A DNA stretch of 64,000 nucleotides from Cristatella mucedo (lineage: Eukaryota > Bryozoa > Phylactolaemata > Cristatellidae): positions 5,014,501 to 5,078,500 of the forward strand of contig WPIO01000013.1 of the NCBI GenBank assembly GCA_009760855.2. The letters are read 5' to 3'. Under the pieces are notes generated by a model. It saw nothing but the letters and a program-made list of their open reading frames with translations, made no database searches and was not told the DNA's origin. Below are positions 53,880 through 64,000 of this stretch, in pieces; within the stretch, counting starts at the first letter, position 1, and each line of letters starts with the position of its first letter. The position numbers and the translations under genes are program-made.

Positions 53880-53972
53880 TATATTTATTTATTTACTTAT
53901 TTATTTATATAAATAAATACAAATGTATATAAATATACATGTATATGTATATAGGTATGCATGTATGCATGA

Positions 53973-54025
<53 letters not shown>

Positions 54026-54085
54026 TATGTATATGCGTGTGTGTATATATGTGTGTGAGCGCGCGCGTGCGTACGTGCGTGTACT
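53880..54085. repeat. AT/TGTA/(TG)n compound microsatellite
   Basis: TTTATTTA-type, ATGTATAT-type, then (TG)n from about 53982 to 54022, then mixed GTGTATAT and GTGCGTAC steps. 54086-54509 has no recognised feature. Confidence 0.95.
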
Positions 54086-54509
54086 GTCGCCGAAGTGCGT
54101 ATCTGAACTAGGATGAATGGCGCCGCTACTCTTGAGCTCCAAGCCGCGAGCAGGAGCCGCCCTTGCGCCTGTGCCAGGCGCAAGGGCTTGAAGAAGTTCC
54201 GGTTATCTTCTCTATGTAACTGACGGTTCTTTTACCGATGTCTAGGCACTCGTCTGTCTCCAGCCAATCTCTAGTGAAGTGCTGACGACCTGAGCGTATT
54301 AAAATCAGATAGTTCTGGAGACGCTGCTTTGAAGTCCAGCTCGCTGCCGGCACGGCTTATGATCTCGCGGAAGATAAAGTCAAGGCAACCAAAGCGACCG
54401 CTTAGAAGAAGACGACTCGACAATCCTCGGAAGCCATTTGCGTTCGAGCCTGACGAGATGGCGAAGATGAACGCTGGAAACTACCGTGGCTAATTGTTAA
54501 GTTTGTTTT

Positions 54510-55030
54510 TTTATGCACGGCCAAAGGCGGCCTTTATGGCCGCGCCAGCTGGGCCAGCTGAATTGCGGCGGTTAATTGTCGCTGGCGATTATGCGATTAT
54601 CTGAGAGTTCATTTCCGAAGCCGTATAAAGCCCAGGTGCCCTGAGATGTGGGAAGTCAGGATTCGAGCGAGACTCGGAGCATTGGCATTGGAGCCGACTG
54701 AAGCCACGGAGGGACGTCGCTGTACGCCGTAGCTGCTTTTGAACGCCTGTAACCGCCCGCCGCTGTCAATAGACACGTTTGCATTATCGGTGCGGACTTG
54801 ATACGCGCTCAGGTTCGAGCGCTTGTCGCCGCTGCCGCGTTTCTGCCACTGTCGGCAAACCTGCGCGCATCGGTGCATCCCCTAGAAGTAACTATCCGTG
54901 CTCCAAGGTTCAGGCATTGCCGGTATTCGTCGCGCGGCGGCCGAGACTAGCGCCGCCGTTACGGGCCGCTGCGCTTGCGGCCGAGTGCTAAGCGGATGTG
55001 GAAACCGCACATTTCTTCTGTAACAACCCC
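54510..55030 (+). mobile_element. dispersed repeat R1, copy C (TATA present)
   Basis: GGCGATTATGCGATTATCTG, AAGCCGTATAAAGCCCAGGT (TATA box), GCCCTGAGATG, CGAGACTCGGAGCATTGGC, ATTGGAGCCGACTGAAGCC, GTGCGGACTTGATACGCTC-like, then TTCAGGCATTGCCGGTATTC and GGCCGAGACTAGCGCCGC. The end CACATTTCTTCTGTAACAA may be a TGTAACA-type LTR end. It is GC-richer than copies A and D. Confidence 0.6.
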
Positions 55031-55930
55031 CCCCCGCCCGCCAGTCAAAGGACGCCGGTGTAGTGCCTTTTCCCTCGGCTGCCTCCTTCGGCTGTCCTAC
55101 CGCCGGGCAGGAACGCCCACAAGTTTGTTTGTCTCCGGAACGAACGGCTGGCGACCGATGCATCAGCTCGCCAGCGAGCGCGTGGGCGAGCCATTGTAGG
55201 CGACGGCGCTGCTGTTTCGCTCGTTGCCAAAATTCTGGCCCGTCGAACGGATTCGCAATAGAACGCCCTCCGACCTCTCGATCCTGTATCCTTCCGCATA
55301 TTTTAGATCCGCTCGAGAGCGCCACTGCCCGGAGCGAAAATACAGCGGCAACAAATATCCGCCTGTAAGCGCGACGTTCTTCGGCGACGGCGGTCGTCGC
55401 GCGCTTCGGGGCATCGGCGCGTCGGCATCGCTCGCTGCGACAGCTCACGCAGCGATCGCGGATCGCTGCGTGAGCGAGCCCTCACACACACCCCCAGCCC
55501 AGCCCCCCCCCCCCCCACTAAGCGATGCGCACGCAACTTTCGAATTGCGAGCCATGAGCGACCGGTGGGCCGCGAGCCATGATCCCCGGCGAGGTCACTC
55601 GCGTTGGCGCTCGCAAACTTGGCAGTGAATGCCTTTAGGAGAAAGCGGGCGGCGGTTAGTTCGGCGTCTTCGCAGTGAATGCCCTTCGCGTTGTCAGATG
55701 GAATGAGTCTCTATATCGCAGGACGCAGCGGGACTCGGCGCGATGAGCGCCCCCCCCCGCGGCGGTCCCCACGCGCCGACGGCTGCTTCTCCTTGCCGCT
55801 GTCGACGTCGGCGTGCGAGGCCGTAGCAGACAATTTCCAATCGGAGCACAACTCCTGCTGGAATTGGGCCTCGTCTCTTTCGCTTGCAATTTTGACGCTT
55901 TATTGCCCTCGAGCAGCTCGACGAAAAACT
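55031..55930. other. GC- and CpG-rich block, no gene identified
   Basis: Poly-C runs at about 55026, 55500 and 55750. Ala/Arg/Pro-rich frames on both strands without motif. A short perfect inverted pair (ACGCAGCGATC / GATCGCTGCGT) lies at 55447-55470. Confidence 0.4.
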
Positions 55931-55931
55931 A

Positions 55932-56105
<174 letters not shown>

Positions 56106-56231
56106 GAGAGAAGCGACTGTTTATCAGTCGGGCTCGCGCGGCACGGCGTTCCATTGGAGCAGTTCGATGCCCACCTCCACCGCCATTCCAAGGGCGGTCG
56201 CTCGGAGAGCGCCGATCGCTGGAGATTGTGT

Positions 56232-56338
56232 GTCAGACGGAGCAGCGAGCGGAGCAGCGAGCGGAGCAGCGAGCGGAGCAGCGAGCGGAGCAGCGAGCGG
56301 AGCAGCGAGCGGAGCAGCGAGCGGAGCAGCGAGCGCCT
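56232..56338. repeat. 12-bp tandem repeat, about nine units
   Basis: GAGCGGAGCAGC repeated with almost no variation. The period is a multiple of three, so all frames stay open: SGAA, ERSS, or reverse LLRS/APLA. 56339-56716 holds no other feature. Confidence 0.96.
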
Positions 56339-56716
56339 CGGACGGATCCACTTGGAGCGCCCCCGGACGGCGCACGCCGGCCGACTTCGCGAGTTCGCTC
56401 GCGCTCGAGAGGAGGCAAAAAAGACCACAACGGCGAGCCGATACCGCAGCCGATACCTCAATGCAAAATCCACGCGGAGCAGCGTCGCCTCAAAAGTATT
56501 AGCTATAAGTTGGTGGATCTAGAAGTGAATGCAGAGCTCCTCCGCGAGTCAAACGATGCGATCAAGTGCTGCCATTTCTCGCAGTGCATTCTCTTTAGCC
56601 GTCGCGAAGCAAAGACCGGATGTGTGCTAAGAAAGGCCCCAGCAGCGCGAGCGCACGCGCGCCACAGAGCTCCAGCCCTCTGCATCGAGGTCACCTTAGA
56701 TATGAATAAATATTAA

Positions 56717-56872
56717 TATAATTCACAAGCATAGCTCCCTAAGAGCACTTATTCTCTATTAGGTGCTTCACGCATGCCACGGCCTCGAGATCACGACCTC
56801 GGTCATTCAATATATTCACCTTGACCTTGATTCAAGACGAGCGCGTAAACTACTGGGCCTAACCAGCGCCTG
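56717..56872 (-). mobile_element. tRNA-derived SINE, family S1 (long-head variant)
   Basis: Forward text AATTCACAAGCATAGCTCCC, TAAGAGCACTTATTCTCTAT, TAGGTGCTTCACGCATGCC, TCGAGATCACGACCTCGG, TTCACCTTGACCTTGATTC. Diverged but colinear with 8985-9140. Confidence 0.7.
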
Positions 56873-57479
56873 CCTTGACAGGTCTCGACTGGTTGGGTGC
56901 GCGTGAGCGTGCTGAAATTTTCGCGCCAGCGTCATTGGCTGACTGACGTGCTTCCTTTTGCGCAAGCCATGTACCAAGAAAGAGATATTAAAATTGTCTT
57001 CTTTCGTCGTGCATGCGTTACCGCATGCGCCGACGTCCAACGGCATCCAAGGAATGTTCGCGGAGCTGATCAGACGGCATCCGTCTGGTCAGCCTCGCAT
57101 TCGAAGGCGGCGTTCGTGCAGCGGCGGCGTGTTGTGGCTGCAGAAGCGCGGCGAGCTCAACGGCCTCTGTCACTCTCTGTCACTCGAGAGCGTGACAGAG
57201 GGTGACAACTGGCAACTTCGCAGCCAAGCTCGGGCAGATTGCGCTTTTCAACTTCATGAACAGGTATACCTTTCTTACTTGGTCCGCCAGTAAACTAATC
57301 CATGAAAGTGGAGAACAGACCGGCCACGGCAACGCCGAGATTGGAAAGGCCGCCGTACTCGCTCGCTTTTGTTAATCACAGCAGCAGAGTCTGAGGCTGA
57401 CAAGAGCGTGAAGAACGGCGGCGAAGTCGGGAACGAGAGCTCGAATATCCGCCTAGGAGTCTCATTCCAGTCCGTTCCA
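56873..57479. other. no recognisable gene
   Basis: A small inverted repeat CTCTGTCACTCTC / GAGCGTGACAGAG lies around 57166-57200. Arg-rich frames without motif. Confidence 0.35.
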
Positions 57480-57499
57480 GTCTCGTGTATATATTTAGG

Positions 57500-58990
57500 T
57501 ATGTATGTATGTACGTACGTATGCATGAATATATATACGTATGTATGTATATCCGTCTGTAACTCCACAAAGACTATGTGGGTGTTACGCAGGAGAGTTT
57601 TGTATAGCACACTCACAGCCAAAGCGGCTTTCGGTACGCATTTGGTAGCCAACAGACTTCCTCTCGCGCAAAAAAAGGGAAAATGAGAAGCATAGCTGAG
57701 TCAGGAGAGCAATTGGGGCAGTGAGTAGCATGAAAGTAGCTGCTCAGGGTGGCTGGAACGGATGTGCCACAGTCGGCAGCAGGAGAGTAGTTATCGTTGC
57801 GTAAGAATTCTGGAAGTGAGTTCCACAGTCTAAGATCTGCAGAGGAAGGCCTTCTGTCGATAACAGTCTTTAAGCGGAGAAATGAAACAGGTAATTTATT
57901 GTCCATACAGGACCTGAGGGCACGAACAGGCTGAAACAGGTGCATCAGTTCAGCTAGCAATTAATGAGCCAAGCCGTTGCAGGGGTTATGGGTCAGCGTA
58001 AGAACTTTGCTTAGTATCCGTTGCTCAACCGGCAGCCATCCAAGCTCTTCCAGCAAATGAGACATGTGGTAAAACCTCCGGGATTTATAAACTAGCCGTG
58101 CAGCCATATTTATCGCCAGCTGTAGTGGCCCAGTGGCTTTTTTCGGGAGCCTAGCCAAAAGGGAAGTACAATTATCCAGCCAAGACAGAACTAATGATCT
58201 AGTTAAGTTCTTTGCAACAACCGTAAAAGACAGTTCCTAATCTTAGAAAGTGGTCGGGACTTGATGGCTAGCTGTGGAAGCAGTCTTCTTAAAGAAGCTT
58301 TCAAAATGTAGGCAGCTGTCGATGACTTCACCTAAATTCCGAGCACGTGGTGATTACATTGGTGATAGGTGACGCTCAACGGCCTCACCTATTAGAAGAG
58401 CAAAGCCTTTTAGTAAAGCCACACGCTTGGGGTGTCCTATGAGCAGCAGTTTCGTTTTATGGTCATTCAGTTCAATGATATTTGCCGACATCCAGGATCG
58501 AATGTCGGCAAGTTAAGCATTCCGTTTATCGGTCGCTGCAGCAGACTCCGACAGCTTAAATGACAAATACAGCTGAGTATCGTCAGCATAAAAATGATAG
58601 CCGATTCTATGAGCATGAATCACTTTTCCCAGAGGACGAAAATAAATAGAGAGAAGCAAGAGACCGATGATTGACCCTTTAGGGACTCCACGTGCGACTG
58701 GTCTTTTAGATGAGACCTAATAAGGTCAGTGGGGCAGACATCCTTGGCAATTACGAGATCCACGATGTGGCCACTGATGTGAGTGGCATGACTAGCGTGT
58801 TGAACCAAACTTAAGTCCTCCAGACAGTCAAGAAATAAGCTGTTGTTAGGATTTTCAACGTGAACGTTGAAGTCTCCTTCAATAATTAAAGGTCTGTCAC
58901 ACTCAAATATTGTAGTGTGGAACTCGTCTATGAACAAGTGTAGACAGCTAGAAGGAGGTCGGTATGTCCCAACAATGAGAGGCACAGTCT
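57500..58990 (-). pseudogene. L2B copy with endonuclease-RT internal deletion
   Basis: (GTAT)n at 57500-57550, then the L2B 3' UTR (ATCCGTCTGTAACTCCACAA). Reverse-strand coding blocks upstream: 'FLRLKTVIDRRPSSADLRLW', 'SRRFYHMSHLLEELGWLPVE', 'ARLPKKATGPLQLAINMAAR' and the YADD region near 58580 ('[20 protein letters not shown]'). Beyond about 58700 the sequence is endonuclease: 'DRPLIIEGDFNVHVENPNNS', 'SHATHISGHIVDLVIAKD', 'GTYRPPSS' near 58970. The endonuclease C-terminal half and RT fingers/motif A (over 1 kb in the copy at 5089) are missing between these blocks. Confidence 0.85.
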
Positions 58991-59883
58991 TTGGTGAGGA
59001 CCTGATTGCAACTCATTCAAATGATGGCCCATGCGAAAAACCACATGGTTTACAGCCAGACAATTTACGAACAACACTATCAATTCCGCCACAAGCCTTG
59101 TCAAATCGCTTGGACTGAAAGAATGAAAGCCCGGGTGGGGTGGTCTCAAATATAAAGCTCAACAGCCTGATCGCGGATGTGCAATCCCTTGTTTTTTAGC
59201 AAGCGGACATTTAACAGGCGGAATTTAACAGGCTGTCCAATAACTTGGTGACGCCGATTAATTGGCTTACTTGCATTCTAGTCAGCATTAAGCCGGACGC
59301 CGCCTCTTCGAATTTAAATTGAACCTCAGTAGTGGACGCCGGTCGACTTTTCACAACATGCTGAGGCACGGCAAGTGAGCTACTGTCACAACGAGTGCTA
59401 ATTGGTGCTTTAAACTTACAGGGTCGTAGGTTCGATAGCCGAGCTGTTGATAGGGCGAATGCAGGATGCAGGGACGTTCTTACTGACCCGCCGAAGAAGG
59501 CCCGCCGGTAGGTATTGACTAATGACGACATAGCACCTTACGCTTAGCAGGTCCTGTTTTGAGTAGCACATCCAGGAACAGCAGTCACAGCGAAGATTCA
59601 GAATGTGGTTCGGCCATTTTGCCGCCGCTGGCTGCAGCTCTGAATCGACTCTGGCGGATCCGCGAATGATAATCGACGAGCGCTCCCCCAACCGGAACTG
59701 CCGCTCTGCCATCGGTCGGCTCTGAAACGAGCCTGCACTTAGCAGTGAGCAGAAGGTGAGCCTGTTTCCTGAATGACGTATCGCAAGTAGCTTACAAGCA
59801 CCACGGCGAAAACACCCTAGCAATAAATCATTCACACGACGCTTTGAGAAAACTGAACCGCGAACCCAACCAGCCGCTATCTT
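58991..59883. other. L2B upstream remnant, then no recognisable gene
   Basis: 58991-59130 probably continues the L2B 5' part in decayed form (frames with 'FVNCLAVNHVVFRMGHHLNE'). 59150-59883 shows no motif or repeat. Confidence 0.35.
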
Positions 59884-59965
59884 TCAAGAGCCCAGCGGTT
59901 AACCGAGATCGCATCGAACCAAGGTCAAAGTGGATGTTTTTGATGACCCAAGTCGGGGGGGGGGG
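59884..59965 (+). mobile_element. S1 SINE head fragment
   Basis: AGCCCAGCGGTTAACC, CGAACCAAGGTCAAAGTGGA and GATGACCCAAGTCG match the long-head S1 variant. It ends at a G10 run. Confidence 0.5.
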
Positions 59966-60436
59966 CTCTCCCCGGACGCTTGGTCACTGGCTTGTTTTGA
60001 AGAGTACACTGTGACTGGCTTATTCTTGCACTCCAAGAGTGCACGTGGTCAATGACTTACAGAGAGGCTAAATGCATCCGCCTCGTACTTCCGGTGTTGT
60101 GCTAGGTGCTAATTATAAGAAGTGCGGTGCAGTGATATGCAGGTAAGAAAACTCTGACTCTTGTTGAATCGCTAGCTAGATTTGGTCTTCTCAGGACGGC
60201 CAAAATTTGCAGCATTTTTCTTCAGTCTTACAAGAAAGAAATGAATGTATTTTCAAATTTACTCGAACCCGCATGAAATTGAGTTAACTGCTGACTATCG
60301 ATAATGTTCCAAATAAACAAATAAGAAATGATCTGATTGGTTCGGTGATATAAGAGCATCTTCACCGGACATGCTTAACGCTAAGGACAAGCGTCACAAA
60401 GCTCGGGGTTTCGTGGTCGTCGACGATTACGGATAT

Positions 60437-60750
60437 TAATAATAATAGTAGTAGTACATCTTTATTCAGCCCTCCGAGAACGAAATCTCAGTCTAGGCAC
60501 TTTAAATAGGCTGCAAAGGAAGCCTGATTAATGTATTACTGATAAAAGGTACAGTGTCAACTTGAAAACCTGATTTGTGGTAGCATGCACACTGTCAGCA
60601 CTCATAAGCACACAAATGACAAGTCACAAGCACACAGCAAACGCTGTTAGAAACAGGAGCGTTTTTAGCTTCTTATCAAAAGGTTTTCAAGTCAGGGGAT
60701 ATTGTGACGTCAGTCAGGAGTGAGTTCCAGGCTTTGGGAGCATACAGATG
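60437..60750 (-). mobile_element. L2A 3' fragment, diverged
   Basis: AATAATAATAGTAGTAGTAC, AACGAAATCTCAGTCTAGGC, ACTTTAAATAGGCTGCAAAG, GCATGCACACTGTCAGCACT and GTCAGGAGTGAGTTCCAGGC. It stops at 'GGGAGCATACAG'. 59966-60436 has no recognised feature. Confidence 0.75.
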
Positions 60751-62055
60751 CATACACAAAATGCAGTTAAGTTGGGGTTTTACCGGTTTTACCAAATAAT
60801 TGAACATTCAACGATTGGCCGGAAATGCGAGTCTCACAAAATTTCTGCTAATTGTTAGGGAAAGAGAGTCCAGAGCCTTTGAAGTGGATATATATGCCAA
60901 CATTTTCCGGAGCAATTGGCAGATTAAGAAAACATTAGCAGCCAATAGCAGATTCTATAAAAGTATGCAAATTACATTCGGCAAGCTACCAGAGCATTAT
61001 TATTATAGACGGAGAAAGTTGTCTTTTTGCTCGCGGAGACTTGAGCTTGAGTGCACAATGCAGCAGCGAGCTGGAGGCTCTAATCAAAGGGCCGCCAGAC
61101 GCGACGAGGCAGAAAAGCAAACTCGTTGGCCGCCATCTTTGAGGAATCATCGAGTGGCTTACCGGGGAGTAAGTTGTCAGACGAAAGGAAAATGACTGCA
61201 CACCTGCGATGTATAGACGCAGTCGCTTGTGCCGCTAGCAGCAGTATCTTTCAAATGGGGGGTGCGCGCCTGTGCTGGCGCCACCGAGCTTCAATGGAGC
61301 GGCCTCCCTAGGCGGCTAACGACTCGACAAGGAGTGCTTAGAGGGCGTCAGTGCACTAGGCGTGTGCGTTGGCAATGGCGCCGCGCGTAGGCAAGAAGAT
61401 AACTCGCTGCTGCCGTCTTGCTGCAGGCATAGTGAGAGTCAGTTTGATTGGGGCCGCTAGATCTACGTCGGATCGTGCAACGTGGCCATGCGATCGCTCA
61501 GCAGGCGCATCAAATTCTGTCCGCCACTAACAGTGCCTGGCACGATAGTTGCGTCGAAAGTGAATGGTTTTCGCGATTTTTACAAATGAAGCAACTTATT
61601 TCGAAAACTTTTAGAGAAACCAAAATGTTCAATGCCCCCGCATCATCAGGCTGAACACTTTAATGGGCCGATACGAAATCGCAGCGCCAGCAGCAGTCGT
61701 CGACATCCGATTCACAAGACATCCCGGCGTTGCCGCTGACGCTCTAGTTCCTTCGACCTCTGGCCGAATGGTGGCGCCACTCAATTTCTGACGGCGCCGC
61801 GTACGCTTCTCGAGCGTCCCGAGAGCTGACTCAGCCTCTGGCATCAGACGGATGCCAGAGGCTGCTGCGGCAGCACCCTCTGTCGCTGCTGCGTCGGGCG
61901 GCCGCAGCAGAATCAGCAAAAAACATCCACCTATTCTTTAAAGGCGGCTTGGCCGACATCGATGGGTCCGGCGGCGGGGGCCACGTGCCTCCGCAGCGGC
62001 AAAGTTGATCAAGTCCGATCGCGGCCGCCCGATCGGTCGTCGAGCGAACACCTTG
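60751..62055. other. no recognisable gene
   Basis: A 131-codon frame at 60800-61195 (+) begins with 'MNIQRLAGNASLTKFLLIVR' but shows no family motif. The right half (from 61200) is GC- and CpG-rich. Confidence 0.35.
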
Positions 62056-62146
62056 CAATGCGTGGGCTTCGTCCTGGAAGCAACCTTCCAATGCGTGGGC
62101 GTCGTCCCGGAAGCAACCTTCCAATGCGTGGGCTTCTTCCGAGGGA
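62056..62146. repeat. 33-bp tandem repeat, about 2.8 units
   Basis: Units start CAATGCGTGGGC and end GGAAGCAACCTTC. The period is a multiple of three; the forward frame reads LEATFQCVG repeatedly. Confidence 0.92.
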
Positions 62147-63629
62147 GAGCGCAGTCAACTGAGAGACTCATGACTCGCTTTCGGAATTCGACGACGGAAG
62201 CGCGACCACTCGAATCGACCGCTGATGGCATGGCCGCCGCCGCTGCCACCGCCGCCGCTGCTGCGGCTTCGCAGACGTCAGCAGCAGCGCTCGCCTGCTT
62301 GGCTGCCAGCGGCGCCGGCGGCTTTCCAGATGTAGAAAAGAAAACATGGCACTTGCCAGCGGGGGTCAGAGCTGTTAGCAGCAGCTCTTCACCTCGGAGC
62401 AGCCGCTAGATGTCGCCTCGACAATCGCTACGTGACTCGCGTCACCGTCGCTAGCCTTCCTATTCCATTTCCAGCCGCTTTGCCGCGCCGCCGCCGCGTC
62501 TCTCCAACACGTCTCGCCGGTAGGAAGGCCGCGCCGCGTCGAAGATGTAACTGGGGGGAGGGGCAAGAGGAGCAAGAGGAGAAGAGCAAGAGGATCGGGG
62601 TGACGAGGATCGATGACCGCGCGGCTCCACGAGTCTCGGCGCCAGAGCCTCGGCGGCTGAGCTCGCCGGAAAGCTCAGCGGAATGGGGGTAGCAGGGATC
62701 GGTCGGTCTCGTATTCCTCTGCCGGATTCCTGGATTCGGAGTATTCCGAGGATTCCGAGTACTCCCGGATTCCCAGTACTCCTCAGCCGAGTATTCCTCT
62801 TTGAGCGCAGACGACGACAGTTGGAGTTTGAGCAGCTTGTGACCGCCCTGAGCGAAGCGGTCGCCAAATCGTCGAGCGAATTTTTGTTTCGAAGTTCCCT
62901 GCAGCGCCCGGGCCCAGGGCGAAATGCGGCCACCGTCGTCGCCTCTTCCGCTGGTGTTCAAAAGTAGCTGAGTCCTGAGAAGTGCGGTGGCGTCGCAGCT
63001 GAACTGTTTAGTCCAACCTTTCGCTCATGCTGGCGCTGCAAAGAGTAGCTCACACTTCATTGACAGTATAGCTCGATGCACCCGATGCTCGCCGGAGAGC
63101 TACACTCCCCGTCACTGCTCGTGCGAAAGTGAGCAGCGAGTTATCCATCAGCCGCTTAGAGGCGGCAAAGAGGAGCTTAGCTGCAAAAGCTAGAGATGCA
63201 CAGACGAAAAAGGCTGCAGACGATATAGTGGGAGAGGAAGAGAGACGGGAGAAACGTAGATAGATGGGAGAAGTATGTAGTAAACGCCCTCGGCGGGGCG
63301 GCACCCCATCACCCCCCCCCCCCCAGTCCTCGCGCCGGCACGCAGATCCGCAGCCGAAGATTGGATCGTCTCTTTCGTCGCTCTTTCGCACGCGGAGACG
63401 AACGCACGAGTCGCCAGGTCGAGCGTCGGCGGTGGCGCCATTCCTAGCAAGTCTACCGAAAGCTGCTTAGCCGCATCATCCTCGCCCGGGAAAAAAAGGT
63501 GCAATCGCGTACAACACGTCCCCGAAACGGAAGCCCGTCGGCTACGAACGTGCCATCCGGCCACCTGCCCTCTCCGGCACGTCCCTCCGCCCTCTGTGGG
63601 TGCTCCGCCCCTGCTTTCATGGCCGCGCT
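62147..63629. other. GC-rich upstream region of the terminal gene, no other gene identified
   Basis: Short degenerate repeats of GGATTCCGAGTATTCC type at 62715-62800, and a poly-C run at 63311-63323. Arg/Ser/Pro-rich frames on both strands without motif. Its CpG richness next to the promoter at 63633 is compatible with a promoter-associated island. Confidence 0.4.
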
Positions 63630-63632
63630 CGC

Positions 63633-63639
63633 TATAAAA
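63633..63639 (+). promoter_or_regulatory. TATA box
   Basis: TATAAAA within CGCTCGCTATAAAACCGAGC, 74 bp before the ATG. An initiator-like GTCAACA lies about 25-30 bp downstream, the standard spacing for RNA polymerase II. Confidence 0.65.
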
Positions 63640-63712
63640 CCGAGCTCGCGGCTCGTCAACAGGCAGTGGATTAAGTTGCACTTACTGACAGCATTACCGA
63701 TCGCAGCGGGGC

Positions 63713-63894
63713 ATGCGGAGCGCGTTTGTCAGCGGGCGGATAGTCGCGGCGGTCGTCTGCTTCGTCGCTCTATGGGGCTCAGCTGCTGCAGCCCCCGCCG
63801 TCTCCGCAGCGTCCGAGTCGCAGGTAGAGGAAAGCCCTCTTCGACGGCGTCAGAGAGAAAGGCTGCAGCCGATTCGTTGGAATTTGGACTGCCG
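63713..63894 (+). CDS. first coding exon of a secreted, possibly prohormone-like protein (partial)
   Basis: ATG in CAGCGGGGCATGCGG context. Residues 1-27 form a classical signal peptide: basic start ('MRSAFVSGR'), hydrophobic core ('IVAAVVCFVALWG'), and small residues 'SAAAA' before a likely cleavage ahead of Pro. The mature start is Ala/Ser/Glu-rich, followed by a basic cluster 'LRRRQRER' and 'LQPIRWNLDC'. The frame leaves two nucleotides at a strong donor, GCCG|GTAAGAG, so the exon ends in phase 2. TATA box, short 5' UTR, signal peptide and donor are consistent with each other. Basic clusters soon after the signal recall neuropeptide precursors, but no family is recognised and the rest lies outside the window. 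Confidence 0.6.
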
Positions 63895-63965
63895 GTAAGA
63901 GTGAGACAGAGAGGGACAGAGACAGGGAAGAGACATGAACAGAGACAGAGGGTGGGAGGGAGGGA

Positions 63966-64000
<35 letters not shown>
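63895..64000 (+). repeat. GA-rich start of the first intron
   Basis: After GTAAGAG the sequence is GAGACAG-, GGGAGA- and (GA)n-rich to the window edge. Confidence 0.85.

Noticed and set aside
54882-55448. 188-codon reverse frame and its neighbours
   Set aside because: Arg/Ala-rich frames typical of CpG-rich DNA; overlaps repeat R1 and has no motif.

Overview
The window is metazoan nuclear DNA, mostly transposon debris, with two candidate genes. The evidence for an animal genome is GT-AG introns, L2-clade LINEs, tRNA-derived SINEs, a Ty3/Gypsy element, hAT MITEs and long (GA)n, (CT)n, (CA)n and (AT)n microsatellites. There is no operon-like gene packing. I cannot place the species.

Region by region. 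1-12 kb: SINE copies (families named S1 and S2 here), L2 fragments, and a long reverse-strand L2 copy (5.1-8.0 kb) with a 187-bp hAT MITE inside its 3' end and a 36-bp in-frame minisatellite inside its reverse transcriptase. A strong hairpin lies at 10.35 kb. 12-22 kb: more L2, a possible THAP-like fragment, a chimeric SINE (S3), a 1-kb GA/GACA microsatellite, two more hAT MITEs in opposite orientation, and two copies of a TATA-containing dispersed repeat (R1). 23.7-30.3 kb: the main candidate gene. It has a short first exon, phase-0 downstream exons, about 2 kb of 21-bp minisatellite open in all three forward frames, a Glu/Asp-rich block, and split RRM exons; the layout recalls nucleolin. An S1 SINE interrupts it, and part of its RRM exon is duplicated in inverted orientation at 30.6-31.0 kb. 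31-35 kb: old L2 remnants. 35.2-41.7 kb: a decayed Ty3/Gypsy element (gag remnant, protease, RT, RNase H, integrase) split by nested L2 insertions. 41.7-53.4 kb: L2 of two subfamilies, SINEs, and GC-rich blocks holding an R1 copy and a 26-bp tandem repeat. 53.4-63.6 kb: SINEs, R1, microsatellites, an internally deleted L2, and GC-rich DNA without recognisable genes. 63.63-63.89 kb: a TATA promoter and first coding exon of a small secreted, possibly prohormone-like, protein, running into a GA-rich intron at the window edge.

How the parts relate: subfamily L2A ends in a conserved 'GCGCC...GAGAACTTAATCTCT...GGCGC' tail followed by (ATT)n. S1 and S3 carry related tails behind tRNA-like heads, so they were probably mobilised by L2 enzymes. 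Nesting gives a relative order: Gypsy first, then L2, then MITE or SINE. Most long open frames elsewhere are stop-free low-complexity sequence, not genes.
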